A stretch of 64,000 nucleotides of DNA from Juglans regia. Taxonomy: Eukaryota > Streptophyta > Magnoliopsida > Fagales > Juglandaceae. This document shows, in pieces, positions 1 through 10,936 of the stretch. Numbering within the stretch: the first letter of the stretch is position 1; every line of letters begins with the position of its first letter. The stretch is taken from assembly GCF_001411555.2 (NCBI RefSeq), contig NC_049903.1, positions 23,820,270 through 23,884,269 on the forward strand, written 5' to 3'. A program made the translations under genes and the position numbers. The notes below the pieces were generated by a model. The model did not search any database. It saw only the letters and a program-made list of their open reading frames with translations, and had not been told where the DNA came from.

Positions 1-1143
1 TGCTATTGCCTTAAACTTGGCAAGCCTTTGAGGGGAACCCCTCACATATCGTACAATGTTGCGGACTCGGGTTATGGAATCATCAAGCTCTTTTAATCCC
101 TCAACAACTATGAGGTTAATGATATGAGCTCAGCATCGAACGTGAATAAATTCGTGGGCCCGAATGACATCATCTCTCACCGTCGTGTTCCACTTAAACC
201 AATCAATTGCTGTTTCATTCGCACTGGCATTGTCAACTGTAATACACATCACTTTTCGAATTCTCTAGTCCTTTAAAAAATCATCCATCTTCGCCCCAAT
301 GGATGCACCTTTATGATCCACAATTTCTTTAAAACCAATAATTTTTTTATGCAAAATCCACTCACTGTCAATGTAGTGTGCTGTGATACACATGTAGCAG
401 ACGTTCTGTATGGAAGTCCATGTGTCAGTCGTAAATGACACTCTCTGGCCAGTGGTAATAAACATCTTCCTCATCTCCTCCTTGTCCTTCGTATGCTTCT
501 TCATACAATCTCGCATCACTGTATACCGTGATGGAATGGGAAATCGTGGCTCAACAAAATTTAGAAACTTTCGAAAGCCTCTTTTTTCGACTGTGGTAAA
601 TGGCATCTCATCAGTAATTATCATCTCTGCAAGCATGTCCCTCAACATCTTCTCACTGTATTGAGGGATGACCAATTTCTTAGTCTGTGTACCATCAGTG
701 GGTGTAGAAATTTGGTAACTGAGGTTGGTCTAATCAGTGGCTTGCAATCCCTTCGCTATCTTATATCTTTGGCAACTATTTAGATGTGCTATTAACACAC
801 TGGTACATTGCTTCTTCGAATGGCATCCACAAAGTGATCCACAGTAATGACATCTTGCTACCGGGTTCGCAATATTACCAGGAATTTTGGTAAAATGCTC
901 CCATGTCCACGACCTCTTTTTAGAAGACCGTGGTGGTTGATCTTGCTCAATGGGCATCTCCTCTTCGTTGAAGATATCCTCATCCTCTATATCAACTGGG
1001 AGTGGGAGTCGACTACTCGCACAAGATGTAGCTGCCCTAGATGTGGCTTTAGGGGTGGAAGTACCCACCGATGTAGGAGTTGTAGCATTGGCATCCGCCA
1101 CATCCCCTTGTGGACGATCATCTCCACTATGTCTAGGATCCAT
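1..1143 (-). pseudogene. hAT transposase with BED zinc finger (broken, 3' part off the window)
   Basis: Read on the minus strand from an ATG at 1143. The first 137 codons carry an acidic, low-complexity leader and then a BED-type zinc finger: an aromatic-rich start (SWTWEHFTKI), a CHYCG pair and a C-terminal HLNSC, matching the zinc-finger BED / RICESLEEPER-type hAT transposases of plants. After a break near 730-675 the frame resumes with the hAT core, including ISFTTDTWTS-like residues and, at 264-1, a VDNASAN motif and an AHIINLIV helix. At least two in-frame stops are visible, one just after the DDFLKD stretch (about 265) and one where the family has a second cysteine in RCCAHI. The dimerisation domain lies beyond base 1. 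In the family this enzyme cuts and moves the element; this copy looks inactive. Confidence 0.85.
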
Positions 1144-1311
1144 ATCACAATCAATGAAGCTGAAAAAATTAAATTAGAAGCAAAAAATTAGTTTAAAAAT
1201 AAACTAGGCTATTGTATTATTGTATAGGACATGTATTATTGTATCATAATGTATTATTGTATCGATGTATTATTACATCGAGCTTCGGTTGACTTGCGCT
1301 CGACTCAGTGG

Positions 1312-1720
1312 AATCCATCCAGGCATCCAGAGAGGTTCGCTCGACGTGCGCTCGAAGTGGCGCTCGAGTGGAACCCATCCAGAGAGGTTCGCTCGAAGTG
1401 GCGCTAGAGCAGAACCCATCACGTCGAAGTGGCGCTCGAGCAGAACCCATCCAGAGAGGTTCGCTCGACGTGCGCTCGAAGTGGCGCTCGAGCATAACCC
1501 ATCCAGAGAGGTTCGCTCCACATGCGCTCGGCGTAGCGCTCGAGCAGAACTCATACAGAGAGGTTCGCTCGATGTGCGCTCGCGTAGCGCTCGAGCAGAA
1601 CTCTTCCAGAGAGGTTCGCTAGACTTCTGCTCGACATATCGCTCGAGCCAATGTTCAATACAACGTGCGCTCGACTTGCGCTCGACACCTCGCTCGAGCG
1701 CAAGTGTTCAATACAATGTA
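1312..1720. repeat. GCGCTCGAG-rich degenerate minisatellite
   Basis: Roughly seven to eight degenerate copies of a unit of about 50 bases, each with AGAGAGGTTCGCTCGA followed by GCGCTCGAG and then GAACCCATCC. Copies lose or gain internal blocks, and the last ones (1625-1720) drift to TCGCTCGAG joined to TTCAATACAA. CTCGAG occurs in most units. It sits between the hAT transposase start and the element end, the usual place for subterminal repeats. Open frames through it on both strands are a by-product of the repeat. Confidence 0.8.
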
Positions 1721-2079
1721 AAATTGAGGGTTTTGAGCGCCGTGATTTGTTGGGACTATATTCAATACAACCAATACACAAGAATCACAACTGCTGGCTC
1801 CAATTCATAAGAGACGTGCTTGAATTAAATTTAGGGCTCATAACCTTACTCTCAGTGTAGGTGGAAGCTGAACAGAGGAGCAACGAGGAACGGCGGAACG
1901 GAGGAGCAACGACGAACGGCGGCACTTTGGCAAGAAAGATGTGAGACTTGAGGCGCGAGACGGCTTCACTGGTTCAGTGAGACGCGAGAGAGAAGGGTGA
2001 AGGAAGAAGGAAAAAGGAAGCATAAGAAGGAAGAAGAAGGGGGGACCTGGGCGAGTCGTGCATTTTGGAGGGCCTTTTT

Positions 2080-2105
2080 AATATGAAACGACGTCGTTCC
2101 ATATT
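2080..2105. repeat. 26-bp near-perfect palindrome around AACGACGTCGTT
   Basis: The two arms match except for one base pair; the centre is GAC/GTC. It lies in the hAT subterminal zone, 40 bases from a second, perfect palindrome with the same core. ACGT-core sites of this kind are bound by plant bZIP factors; binding here is only inferred. Confidence 0.75.
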
Positions 2106-2144
2106 AAGTGGAACGGTGTAGTTCAAATTTTTTTTAAAAAACCT

Positions 2145-2172
2145 AGCTGTAAAACGACGTCGTTTTACAGCT
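2145..2172. repeat. 28-bp perfect palindrome containing AAAACGACGTCGTTTT
   Basis: A perfect inverted repeat of two 14-base arms (AGCTGTAAAACGAC and its complement) with no spacer. It shares the 12-mer GACGTCGTTTTA with both LTRs of Ty3-B. It could form a cruciform or a paired protein-binding site at the transposon end. Confidence 0.85.
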
Positions 2173-4164
2173 GGGTTTTATGAAAACAATTTCGGAGTCA
2201 GAATCGGAGCTACCAGGAGCTCCGACTTCGACTCCGACTCCGAATAGTTATTTGGAGCTACTCTGAATTCCGACAACTCCGACTCCGTCGGAGTCGGCGT
2301 CGGAGCGGAAGTCGGATGGAGTCGAAATTTTTGAAATTTTGCACACCCTTAGTTTCATCTGATCAAACAAATTGTGCCAGACCAAAGAGGGTTTCAATCT
2401 TAGTGAAACCCTAAATGGTTGTGATCCAATTGAAATCCCAAAAGTTTGGTTGAAATAGAAACCCTAAACGGTTTCCCAAACCCTAAAGTTGGCCTGTAAA
2501 CCCTTTCTAATCCGATTTCTAGTATTGTGTTTAATCATTTGATTACATCACTTCCACATGCTATTAATTAATCAAATATTTGTTATGACATCATTATACA
2601 ATCTTTTAAACCTTTAAAATTTGATTGGGTCAAGAAAAATTGGTTTTGGGCTTGATATATTCTCAAACCCTAACCACACCCCCTTTAAATCCCAAATTGA
2701 AGTTCACTTGGTTGCGGCCCACCAAGGCCCACGAATTTGGCCACCTTGGCAAAGTTTCTTGAAAAAGTTTCCTCCCCCACATGACATACTATCCACTGCC
2801 ATTGGCTGCACCCAATAGTGCCCTAACGTGAAGTAGAAATCCACTCCATCAAGCTTCATATCTCACATCTACTGCAGGCAGTCCTTGCCCCTCACTATTC
2901 TCCACTTTATGTCACATAACCACCTCCAATCAAGGGTAATTCAAACCCATAACTTCTCCCTCCAGGAGTCTAAAGTCGTGCAAGACACATTCGACTCAAT
3001 TTTATCACATTTTCACCCCGTTTTTAGAGAAAAACCAAAAAGAGCTCTCTCAGGCAGATTTTTAGGTCTTTTTACGTGGCAATTCTCGACCCTTTGTAAG
3101 TATTTTCGCACAATGACTCCATAAAAGTTGTCCATCTTTGAGTGTAGTTTCCGTGGATATCTTATTAGTCTCATTGAGGTTTTATTGCATGACTAAAGCT
3201 TTTGATGATAGATTTCCTTAGATCTAGAATTTTGAAAACTGGAAGTGGAAAAACAGTTTTTGTTTTGTGAAAGTTTGAATAGTTCGTGGTTTAATCTTAT
3301 TCCAAGGCTTTGATATTTTTATGTGATGATCCTAAACCTCTTATATACATGTTAGGTTGTTATTTTGAAAATATTTGATATTAATTTCGAAGATATGGAA
3401 TTTTATGCAAGGAGATTTTCGGTTAGGCCAAAGTGATGATGTTCTTGGCTAAATTTATGTTTTGGTTGATGTTTAACCATGTGATCTTGAGTTTGAAGCT
3501 TAGATCTGTTTTAGGATGCATTTTTAAACCATGTAATGTTTTGGTTTGAATATCACATCTTTATAAGTAATGGATCGAGAGCTTGATCGAAACAAGTTAT
3601 AAACAAAAAAAATCTGTTTTGAACTTAGAAGAAAAACCATAAAGTTCAAATATGGTTTTAGTGATTTTGATGAATTTTGTTCATGATTCAAAACATGATT
3701 ATTCTTGGGAATATGTTATGAGTATATTAGAAGAAAAATTTTGGTATAATCATGAGTTTTGAAATTTGAAAGAATTGCAACCAAAATCAAGATAAATGAC
3801 CTTTGTCTGTTTCGGACATAGTGAGTTTTTCATAGTTTTGAATGGTTTTAAATTTTTCTGAGTTGGTATTTGAGTCTAGGACAAATTTACATGAGGAATG
3901 TAAATTTTGGTAATTTTTGGAGTTAGAATGTGAAATCTTTAAGTTAGGGGTAAAATGATCATTTTTCCACATGTAGATGGTAAAATTGTAATTTTACTCT
4001 AAGTAGTCTCTTTTCACATTTCTAATTGTTAGTAAATTAATTTCTAACTTTTAGAATACTCTCTTACAGCTCCTCGTGTTTCACATTTTATTATTGTAGA
4101 ACGTAACTATCGAGGTAAGTTAGCTCTTAACTTACTATCAATTTATTGTGTACGTGTGATGGGT

Positions 4165-4560
4165 AAGGGAACTACAGTTTATGCTCGTATGTTGTTATAT
4201 AGGCCATGCCATGCCATGTCATCGCATGTTTATCTATTACACGAATTATTCTGTCGTGAAATACTTATCTGTTACATTATATATTCTGTCTCTTGTTGCT
4301 ATCTATTGCAAGTATGTCACATTATGTATGTCATCTGTTACATGTATGTTATGTCACGTAATATTCACTGTCACATGTTATACTATGTCAAGAAATGTTG
4401 TCTGTTACATGTTATGTCATATTATGAAATATTGTATGTTACATATATGCCATGTTATTAAATGTTGTATGTTACATTTATGTCTCAAAATATATTATGT
4501 CTATCGTCATACATTCATGTCACGTTACTCTACGTCAGGATTTTTATCTTTTCGTATTCA
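4165..4560. repeat. Degenerate TGTTACATGTTATGTCA-type low-complexity repeat
   Basis: About 400 bases of interleaved ATGTCA, TGTTACAT and TTATGTCA words without a fixed period. It lies inside the long LTR. Open frames across it are compositional, not genes. Confidence 0.7.
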
Positions 4561-5164
4561 TGTCATTCCGTCTCGAATATTGTTTATGTATCTCGAGAAC
4601 AATCTTATTAAGTTATTCATATCAATCATGACCCTAAGCTCTAGGATGAGATAATATCCTAGTGGAACTCCTTTGTTCACGTTGGAGTGTCTAAATAGGT
4701 GTGAAATTCCCTGAGTTGACGAAGTACAGTCAACATGTTGCGAATTGTGCCTAACTAGCTGGTCACTGGAGGGCACTAGACACTAACGCCGATGGAGCCA
4801 CACTTTATTTTATGTGTGTCCACAGCAAGTGTTGCACAAACAATTCATGGAGCCACAACAACTGTACAGAATGAAGCATGGATCCACAACAACTATAGAT
4901 CATATACTACGTGACACACAAGAATTGTGACACGTAAAATACGTGGGGCCACAACAACTGTGGAGTACGTATTAACACACTCATAGTTGGTATAGACACT
5001 TGTGTTGTGATGCGGTAATCGATAGGGACACACAGCTCAAGGAGACCTGTGTAGCACTCATTTGGTCACTTTATTAATTAAGTCTATTGAATAAAATTTC
5101 AAGTTCATATATTTCACGTTCAAGCCATGTTTCACGTTATGTTATATTTAAGTTTACATTCATG

Positions 5165-5452
5165 TCAATTATGGTAACCCCATGATATAATAATACGCAA
5201 TGATGATAACCTAACGAGATAAGATTACGCAATCATGGTAGCCCCATGAGATAAGAATACGCAATCATGGTAACCCCATGAGATAAGATCATGCAATCAT
5301 AGTAATCCCATGAGATAAGAATACGCAATCATGGTAACCCCATGAGATAAGATCATGCAATCATAGTAATCCCATGAGATAAGAATACGCAATCATGGTA
5401 ACCCTATAAGATAAGACTACGCTATCATGGTGACCCAATGAGACAAGAAAAT
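5165..5452. repeat. 32-bp tandem array, nine copies, with 64-bp higher order
   Basis: Repeat starts fall at 5165, 5197, 5229, 5261, 5293, 5325, 5357, 5389 and 5421, an exact 32-base period. The unit is close to GCAATCATGGTAACCCCATG followed by AGATAAGAATAC. From 5261 two variants alternate (ATGGTAACC...GATCAT and ATAGTAATC...GAATAC), giving a 64-bp higher-order unit present twice. The outer copies are the most diverged, as expected for unequal crossing-over. There are no unique spacers, so it is not a CRISPR array. Confidence 0.92.
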
Positions 5453-5830
5453 TTTTCAAGTTCATGTTTATGACGTTATGTTCAAGTTCATATTATGTTC
5501 AAGTTCAAGTTTACATTCATGTTATGTATGTTCACGTTCGTGCTATGTTTCAAGCCATATTATGTTTCAAGTTCACGTTCACGTTCACGTTCATGTTATA
5601 TTTCAAGTTCAAGTTCACGTTTATGTTATGTTATACTCAGGATCATGTTATGTTCAAGTGAATGTTCAAATTATGTATGTTCATGTTCATGCTATGGTTC
5701 AAGTTCATGTTATGTTTCAAGTTTACGTTCATGCTATGTTGCTAGTCCATGTTATGTTTTAAATTTACGTACATGTCATGTCACGTCAAGCTAAGTTTCA
5801 ATTTCAGTTTAAGTTATGTCATTTATGCCA
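5453..5830. repeat. Degenerate CAAGTTCATGTTATG / CACGTTCA short-word repeat
   Basis: Follows the 32-bp array directly. Words of 6-12 bases (TTCAAGTT, CACGTTCA, CATGTTATGTT) recur with variable spacing, including four CACGTT in a row near 5575-5593. A shorter block of the same kind lies before the array at 5100-5160. Three overlapping frames remain open through it because the words lack stops. Confidence 0.7.
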
Positions 5831-6525
5831 TGCTATATGTCAAGTTATGCTATGCTTACTTACGACATTAATTATGCATTCATGCTTTTACTACCATGCA
5901 TGCATCATTAACTTGTGTGAAAGTTTCGTGTTAACTTGCTAAGATTTGTAATCAACTCTCACCATGATAGTCTCAACTACCATTTCTCCCGAATGGTAGG
6001 CGATGTGTCAGGATCAGAGCAGGGAGCAGACACTGGCAAACTAGAGGAGGTTGACTAGACACCGTAGACACAACACGGAGCTTGCAGCCTCCGTAGTTAG
6101 GTCTTTGGAAAGTATTTCGGCATCGTTAGTCGAGTTACGATAGTTATTCAACGAACTAGCCCAATGAAGTATTTTGGCAATGTAATTATGGAGTCATGTC
6201 TCCGTTGTATTGAGATTACAGTCTTCTGAGACCCGTGATATAATCGTGGATGTTTATTTTGTTAAATATGCATGTATTATGTTTTAACTATTTGAGATAT
6301 TATAAATTTGGTGCATAGTATTGCTAAAAAAAAAAAAAAAAATTATCCATTGTGAATATTGCATAATGCTATATGCATTTTAGGAACATTGCATCTTATA
6401 TGTCATGAACGGGGGCATGTAACCTTGTGTTGCATGTCCCGACGTTTCGAATGTTCGTCCAATCTCAAGCGAAATCTGTGGGCGTCACACTGTCTAAATT
6501 TCTTAATTACAAACCAAATTGTATT

Positions 6526-6589
6526 TTTGCTTGAAGTGAGAAATTAATATTTTAATGTTTGCTTGAAGTGGAAAATTAATATTTTAATA
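6526..6589. repeat. 32-bp tandem duplication
   Basis: Two adjacent 32-base copies beginning TTTGCTTGAAGTG and ending AATATTTTAAT differ at two or three positions. They lie just outside the LTR end. Confidence 0.75.
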
Positions 6590-7038
6590 TTTGGTGACTC
6601 AATTGTAGTTCTCCATCTTTGGCCAAGCACTGTAATAAGAATCTAAATTATTTTAGATTTACCCAATTTAATATGTGATGTTTTTTATATCAATTATGTA
6701 AATTTTAGCCAATCTTTTTATTTGGCAAGTCAATGAAGATGCCAGCAAATATGTGGTGTAAAGATAATGAGTATAAAAACTCAATTAATTTAATAATAAT
6801 AATAAAATTTTAAAAAATTAAAATATATGTGATGTGTAGTTAGGATGCGTTGTAGCATTTAGCAAAACCCTTAGGGATCTTTAACAATAATTTATCTTGT
6901 ATATATTTAAAAAAAAAATTAAAATTTGAATAATTAAACATTGCCAGGATTTCTCACACGAAAATTCCACGACTCTGAAGAAAGAAAGCAAGAAAAACAA
7001 TAGCTTCTTGTCAACACTATTATTGTCTTCTCTCTCTG
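6590..7038. other. AT-rich upstream region of gene 1
   Basis: No gene or repeat recognised. It is AT-rich to about 6930, then more balanced. The stretch from about 6960 to the ATG at 7039 is rich in GAAAG and CTCTCT runs, like a plant 5' untranslated region. No TATA box could be assigned with confidence. Confidence 0.4.
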
Positions 7039-10000
7039 ATGGCTGAAGCTAAACCTGCTCCACGCTCTCCTCCTTCTGTAACCTCTCTCTTAAATTTTAT
7101 TGATATTCATTTGAAGCTCTGAAAAGTTGTTTGTAATCCTCTATCTTTTCTTTTTGTTTAATTACACTAAACAGTTTTTAGAGGTTATATGCAAAAGCTC
7201 AGGCAAGACAAGGCGCTTTGCGGTTGGTACAGACGCGCGCTTTGCGGTATCACTCATTAATGGAAGATTGGATAGAGGCAGAGGCAAACCCCTTGCTTCC
7301 TATATCGAAGCTTTCAAAGAAGGAGAGGAACCCGTTGCTTTCGGACCCAATTCGGTTCTCGTCGACTACGGCCCCGGTTGGAAGCTACAGACAGCCATCG
7401 AACCCGATTTCACCTATGCAGGTAATTGGGTTTTTTGGCGTTCAAATTATTCTCTCTTTTTATTTATGTTTTAGAAAATGATGATTCATTTTGCCGTTGG
7501 TAATGTTGAATGCATTTGATTCTGTTTTTAGGGGTTCCCAAGGGGGTAGGGGTCCGACCGGTGACGACCCGAATTTCTACGGTAACGGTAAGAGTTTCTT
7601 TTCCTTTGATATGTTAAGTTAAATGGATTCGTATTGCATCTAATGAAGCAAGGGTTAGCGTGAAGATGTATGAAGTTCTGCTACTGGTAGGGTGGGAACT
7701 GATATATTAAAGTTCTTTTTTTTTTGTTTACATAAAATATTTGTTAAGACTCGGCTCTCGTGAGTGGTTGGTTTAGTGGAGGATTTGGTTTAGAGATATC
7801 CTTGTGTGATGTTAATGGAAAAGACCAACAGGATGATAAGAATGGTTACAAATATGAAAGAGAACTTCGGGAGCTTTTTGTTGTGGAGAGCTCAGGTGTA
7901 CCATGTGGTTATTCCTTGTTAGAATATATCATAAGAAGAAGACGCCCAGAAAAAAAAATGCACTGCTTTCACATAAGAGGGAAATACGGTTGCTTACGAA
8001 GTTTGATGGTTTGCCATGTTAAAGACTTAAGGGAGAGAATGCACTTCTCTCCCATTGGCTCAGCCATGTTTGGATACCAAAAATGTTTGGAAATATTTGG
8101 GAATTTTCTGAATTTGTATGAGAATAGGTTTTGGGAAAGGAGAGAAAAATTTGAATAAAAATATTTTTAAAATAAGAGTTGTATTGGAGTTTGTGAAAGT
8201 GGATAGATAAAGTTGAAAAGTTGTTTGAAAATAATTTTTAAGATTATTTTTGTTTTGGAGTTTGTAAAAGTTGTATTGTGTTTTGTGTTTGAGTAAAGAT
8301 TAGGTAATGATTAGATAAAAAATTAAAAAATTGAAATAGAAAAGTTTTTGTTATTGAGTAATGTTTGGGATTGAAGTTATTTGAAAAGTTAAGAGATGTT
8401 GAAAAATTTTGAGAATTCTAAGGTTGTGTTTGGATGTTGAACTGAGTTCAACTCTTTTTTTTTTTATAAGTAAACTGAGTTTAAAGTGTGTTTGGATGTT
8501 AAGATGCATTTAATACTTTTTATGGGAAGTTGAAAAGGTTATGGGTCCTACGTATAAAGATGTGTTAAGTTGAAAAAGGTTGTGGGTCCCACATGTAAAG
8601 AGGTCTTGAGTTGAGATGAGTTTAGTAATTTGAGAGTTGGGTGTTTGGATGTTAGACTCAGTTTAAAATTAGACTGAGCTCAGCTGAGTCTTACAACCAA
8701 ACGTAGCCTAAGATTGCCAAAACTTTTGAGAATTCTATGATCGTCACTCTTATGTTTTTAGTTCTGTTTTCTTTTTCCTAGCAAGAAAGTGCCCCACTAA
8801 AAAGCTTTTGAAACTTTTTTTTTCTTTGATCTTCACTTGTTTCTCGTTTTTGTAAACATAATGCAAAGATCCCCGATCTTTCTCCAAATTACGTACAACC
8901 TAAGTTGGTAAAAGAATTTGATTATTTTCTCCAAATCATAGCAAAAGGTTCTCCATTTAGAAATTAATTTGTTGATGCTCGCATGGATTGCAGAGTTCAT
9001 GTTATAGAAAAATATAATAATGTGAGAATTAGTATTAGTAATCTAAGATTATGATCATAAAATGACCCCATAGGCCCAAAGGGAGGCCAAAACCACGTAT
9101 AGACCCATATACCAAAATGATTAGTCAATGGTATAATTGGAGCCCTTTGAAATTATTATAAAGACCAAGAATTTCTCCATCCCAAGCAAAGTGGGATTTC
9201 ATTCACCACATTCAATATGTGGTATCACAATTTCCCACCTTTAAATTCTCGATATCCTTGTTGGGCCATTGTATCATAGGTGGCACGGTAGACCCACATT
9301 TCTAGTTAAGATTGGTTTTGTACCATTTGTAACTGCTCAAGTAAGGCCCAAACGACGTATGGGCCCATACTTCAAAAGGATTGGTCAATGGTACAATTGA
9401 TACCCCTTGCAATCATTATAAAGGATAAGAACTTCTCCCTTCCAAGCGATATAGGATTCCCATTCACCAACTATACTCTCTCAATATGGGCATGATCAGT
9501 TTTTTTATCCTTTATTGCTTGACATCTTTTTTATCTGTACGGTCACACATTCAAATCGAAAAACAGCATTTGACATTTGCCAAATTTCTTAAATTCATAC
9601 TATTGCAAAGTTCTTTACTGTTGTTCAATTTTTACAGACTTGCTTTGATCAAAACTCTACAATCTTTTCTCCTCTGTTAACAAATTTGTTAACAATAAAC
9701 ATATTGAGATGGAAATGCTATGTAATTATGTTGTCATCAGATGTCAAAAGCTTATTCTCTCCAGAAAATAACAGTTGGATTGCACATGGATTAAGTCATT
9801 ATCTCTCTTGAGTTAGGAGATCCTTGCTTCCTTGTAGGATCTTCCTCTCTCTCTATTATAATAAACAGGAAATTATATGCTTTAGTGTTCATCTAATGCT
9901 GAAATCAATATAGCCTGTCTCTCAATTATATCATTCTTTACTTCTGAGGGTACTCAGTTCTGAGACACTGTTGTACATCATTTTATTTGTACCTTTGGAA

Positions 10001-10696
10001 TTCCAGCTAGTTTATCTCGTCTATTACCTCATTTCAGAGCTAATGAACATGTGACACAATATATACACTAATAATCCTCCTTTCTTGAGCCTTTATGGTC
10101 TTCTTTACTAATTCGATTAAACATACAAATCCCGTTCAATCCATCTAGGAGTATGAGCTTTACCAAAAGAAAAGGGACAGAAAAAAAGTGCATGTTTGCA
10201 TTTGACTATGTTTTTTTTTTTTTTTTCCCCCTGATCTACATCAGACTTTAATCATATCATTCTCTCCATGCTCTTGGTATTCATCCTTTTTTGTATTTGA
10301 GATTGGCTCTTTTCATTGACTTTGCATTTATTTTCTTGTTCCAATGCAGATCAACACATCATTTCGATTTAGCATTATTGTTTTTTGTGAACGGCCTTGA
10401 GTTTTTGTTCGCTATAACCCAAAGCTACCAGTTTGTGTGACTATTATTTCTTCATTGGAATTCGTTTGTGCTTAATCAAATAAAAATGTTTTTTTTTTTT
10501 TTTTTTTTATCTGATATACTTTTTATTTGCTGACTTTCTTTTGTAGAGTCCTGACAGCTCACATCCAGCAATCAGTTTTTCTTACATTGGAAAAATAATA
10601 TTAGCTTTCATTTTGATTTTTGTTCTTGGTGCATTCCTTACATTGGCTCTTGAGAATCTTCCCAGACTGATATTGTTTGTCAAGTCATCCATGTAA
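7039..10696 (+). CDS. Small single-pass membrane protein, plant-conserved, function unknown (4 exons)
   Basis: Exons: 7039-7077, 7175-7421, 7532-7587, 10547-10696. All junctions are GT-AG (donors GTAACC, GTAATT, GTAAGA), and the joined frame is 492 bases: 163 codons plus stop, with no internal stop. Residues 1-13 are a proline/alanine-rich leader. Residues 14 to about 97 form the conserved-looking part (VICKSSGKTRRFAVGTDARF, later GPNSVLVDYGPGWKLQ). A basic linker follows, then a hydrophobic helix at about 127-150 (IGKIILAFILIFVLGAF) and a short tail ending KSSM. I recall similar small plant proteins annotated only as transmembrane protein, but cannot name a function. There is no obvious signal peptide, so a tail-anchored topology is plausible. 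Intron 3 (2.96 kb) is swollen by MITEs. Confidence 0.85.
8062..8418. mobile_element. AT-rich MITE, family 2 (interrupted)
   Basis: Begins near CATGTTTGGATACC and has a core of GTTTTGGAGTTTGTAAAAG, GATTAGGTAATGATTA and TTTTGAGAATTCT words. The same words occur in the same order at 51683-51964. Its right part is cut by the MITE at 8422 and may resume at 8712 (GATTGCCAAAAC). It lies in intron 3 of gene 1. The ends are not precisely fixed. Confidence 0.55.
8422..8708. mobile_element. PIF/Harbinger-like MITE with TAA target site
   Basis: Terminal inverted repeats GGTTGTGTTTGGATGTTGAA (left) and, read inward from the right, GGCTACGTTTGGTTGTAAGA. It is flanked by TAA at 8419-8421 and 8709-8711. 287 bp, non-coding, in intron 3 of gene 1 and nested in the family-2 MITE. 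Confidence 0.8.
9083..9471. repeat. Pair of diverged direct repeats about 262 bp apart
   Basis: 9083-9210 and 9344-9471 align along their length at roughly three quarters identity, sharing ACGTAT..CCCAT, GTCAATGGTA, ATTATAAAG and CCATTCACCA-type words. They lie in intron 3 of gene 1. This could be a small LTR-like pair or a plain duplication; no terminal motifs could be fixed. Confidence 0.5.
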
Positions 10697-10936
10697 TATC
10701 TATTCTTCTTTCTTGAACTACATGTGGAATAATCTAATGCCAATCTACACTTCTGTGCAACATGTAAGTGGAGTATCCTGAGCCTAAACTAAAATAATTT
10801 TGATAAGGAGGCAGGCAACATAAGTTTTAGTTGGTAGGGAACGAGTAATAATTTCTCCTGACATCCTCTGTAGATGATGCGTTGAAAGTGAAGGCATTTT
10901 TTTACAGAGAACAGGAGTTACAGCCATCTCCTTTTA

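Larger units (their letters stand above)
1..2351 (-). mobile_element. hAT superfamily DNA transposon (one end present)
   Basis: The transposase pseudogene lies inside. The upstream terminus is at about 2351: read on the minus strand it begins TAAGGGTGTGCAAAATTTC, the usual hAT-type end, followed at once by a GC-rich subterminal zone of GGAGTCGG-type repeats (2200-2330). Between terminus and transposase start are two palindromes and a minisatellite. The other end and the 8-bp duplication are outside the window, so the boundary rests on the terminal motif alone. The base beyond the end passes into LTR-like DNA. Confidence 0.7.
2352..6489 (+). mobile_element. Ty3/gypsy-type long LTR (solo or truncated)
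   Basis: No coding sequence is visible. The 3' part resembles the 3' part of the Ty3-A LTR: a block with CTACCATTTCTCCCGAATGGTAG (5979-6001) followed by a GTTGCATGTCCCGACG block, and the end GGGCGTCACA at 6489 matches the family's LTR ends. No primer-binding site or internal region follows, so this looks like a solo or truncated LTR. Its 5' end is not seen because hAT sequence abuts it at 2351; the hAT may have inserted into it. At about 4.1 kb it is very long, and it holds several repeat arrays. An A-run lies at 6325-6342. Confidence 0.6.

Noticed and set aside
1265..1810. 181-codon and overlapping frames on both strands
   Set aside because: They run through the GCGCTCGAG minisatellite; the repeat period, not selection, keeps them open.
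4156..4654. Cys/Tyr/Met-rich open frames of 101 and 157 codons
   Set aside because: They are produced by TGTTATGTCA-type low-complexity repeats in an LTR.
5165..5452. Possible CRISPR array
   Set aside because: The 32-bp units abut without unique spacers, and the context is a plant LTR.
5464..5794. Three overlapping open frames of 65-99 codons
   Set aside because: All three frames stay open because the short repeat words lack stops; composition is repetitive.
7760..8158. 132-codon open frame in intron 3 of gene 1
   Set aside because: No recognisable domain, runs into a MITE, and splicing of gene 1 around it is consistent.
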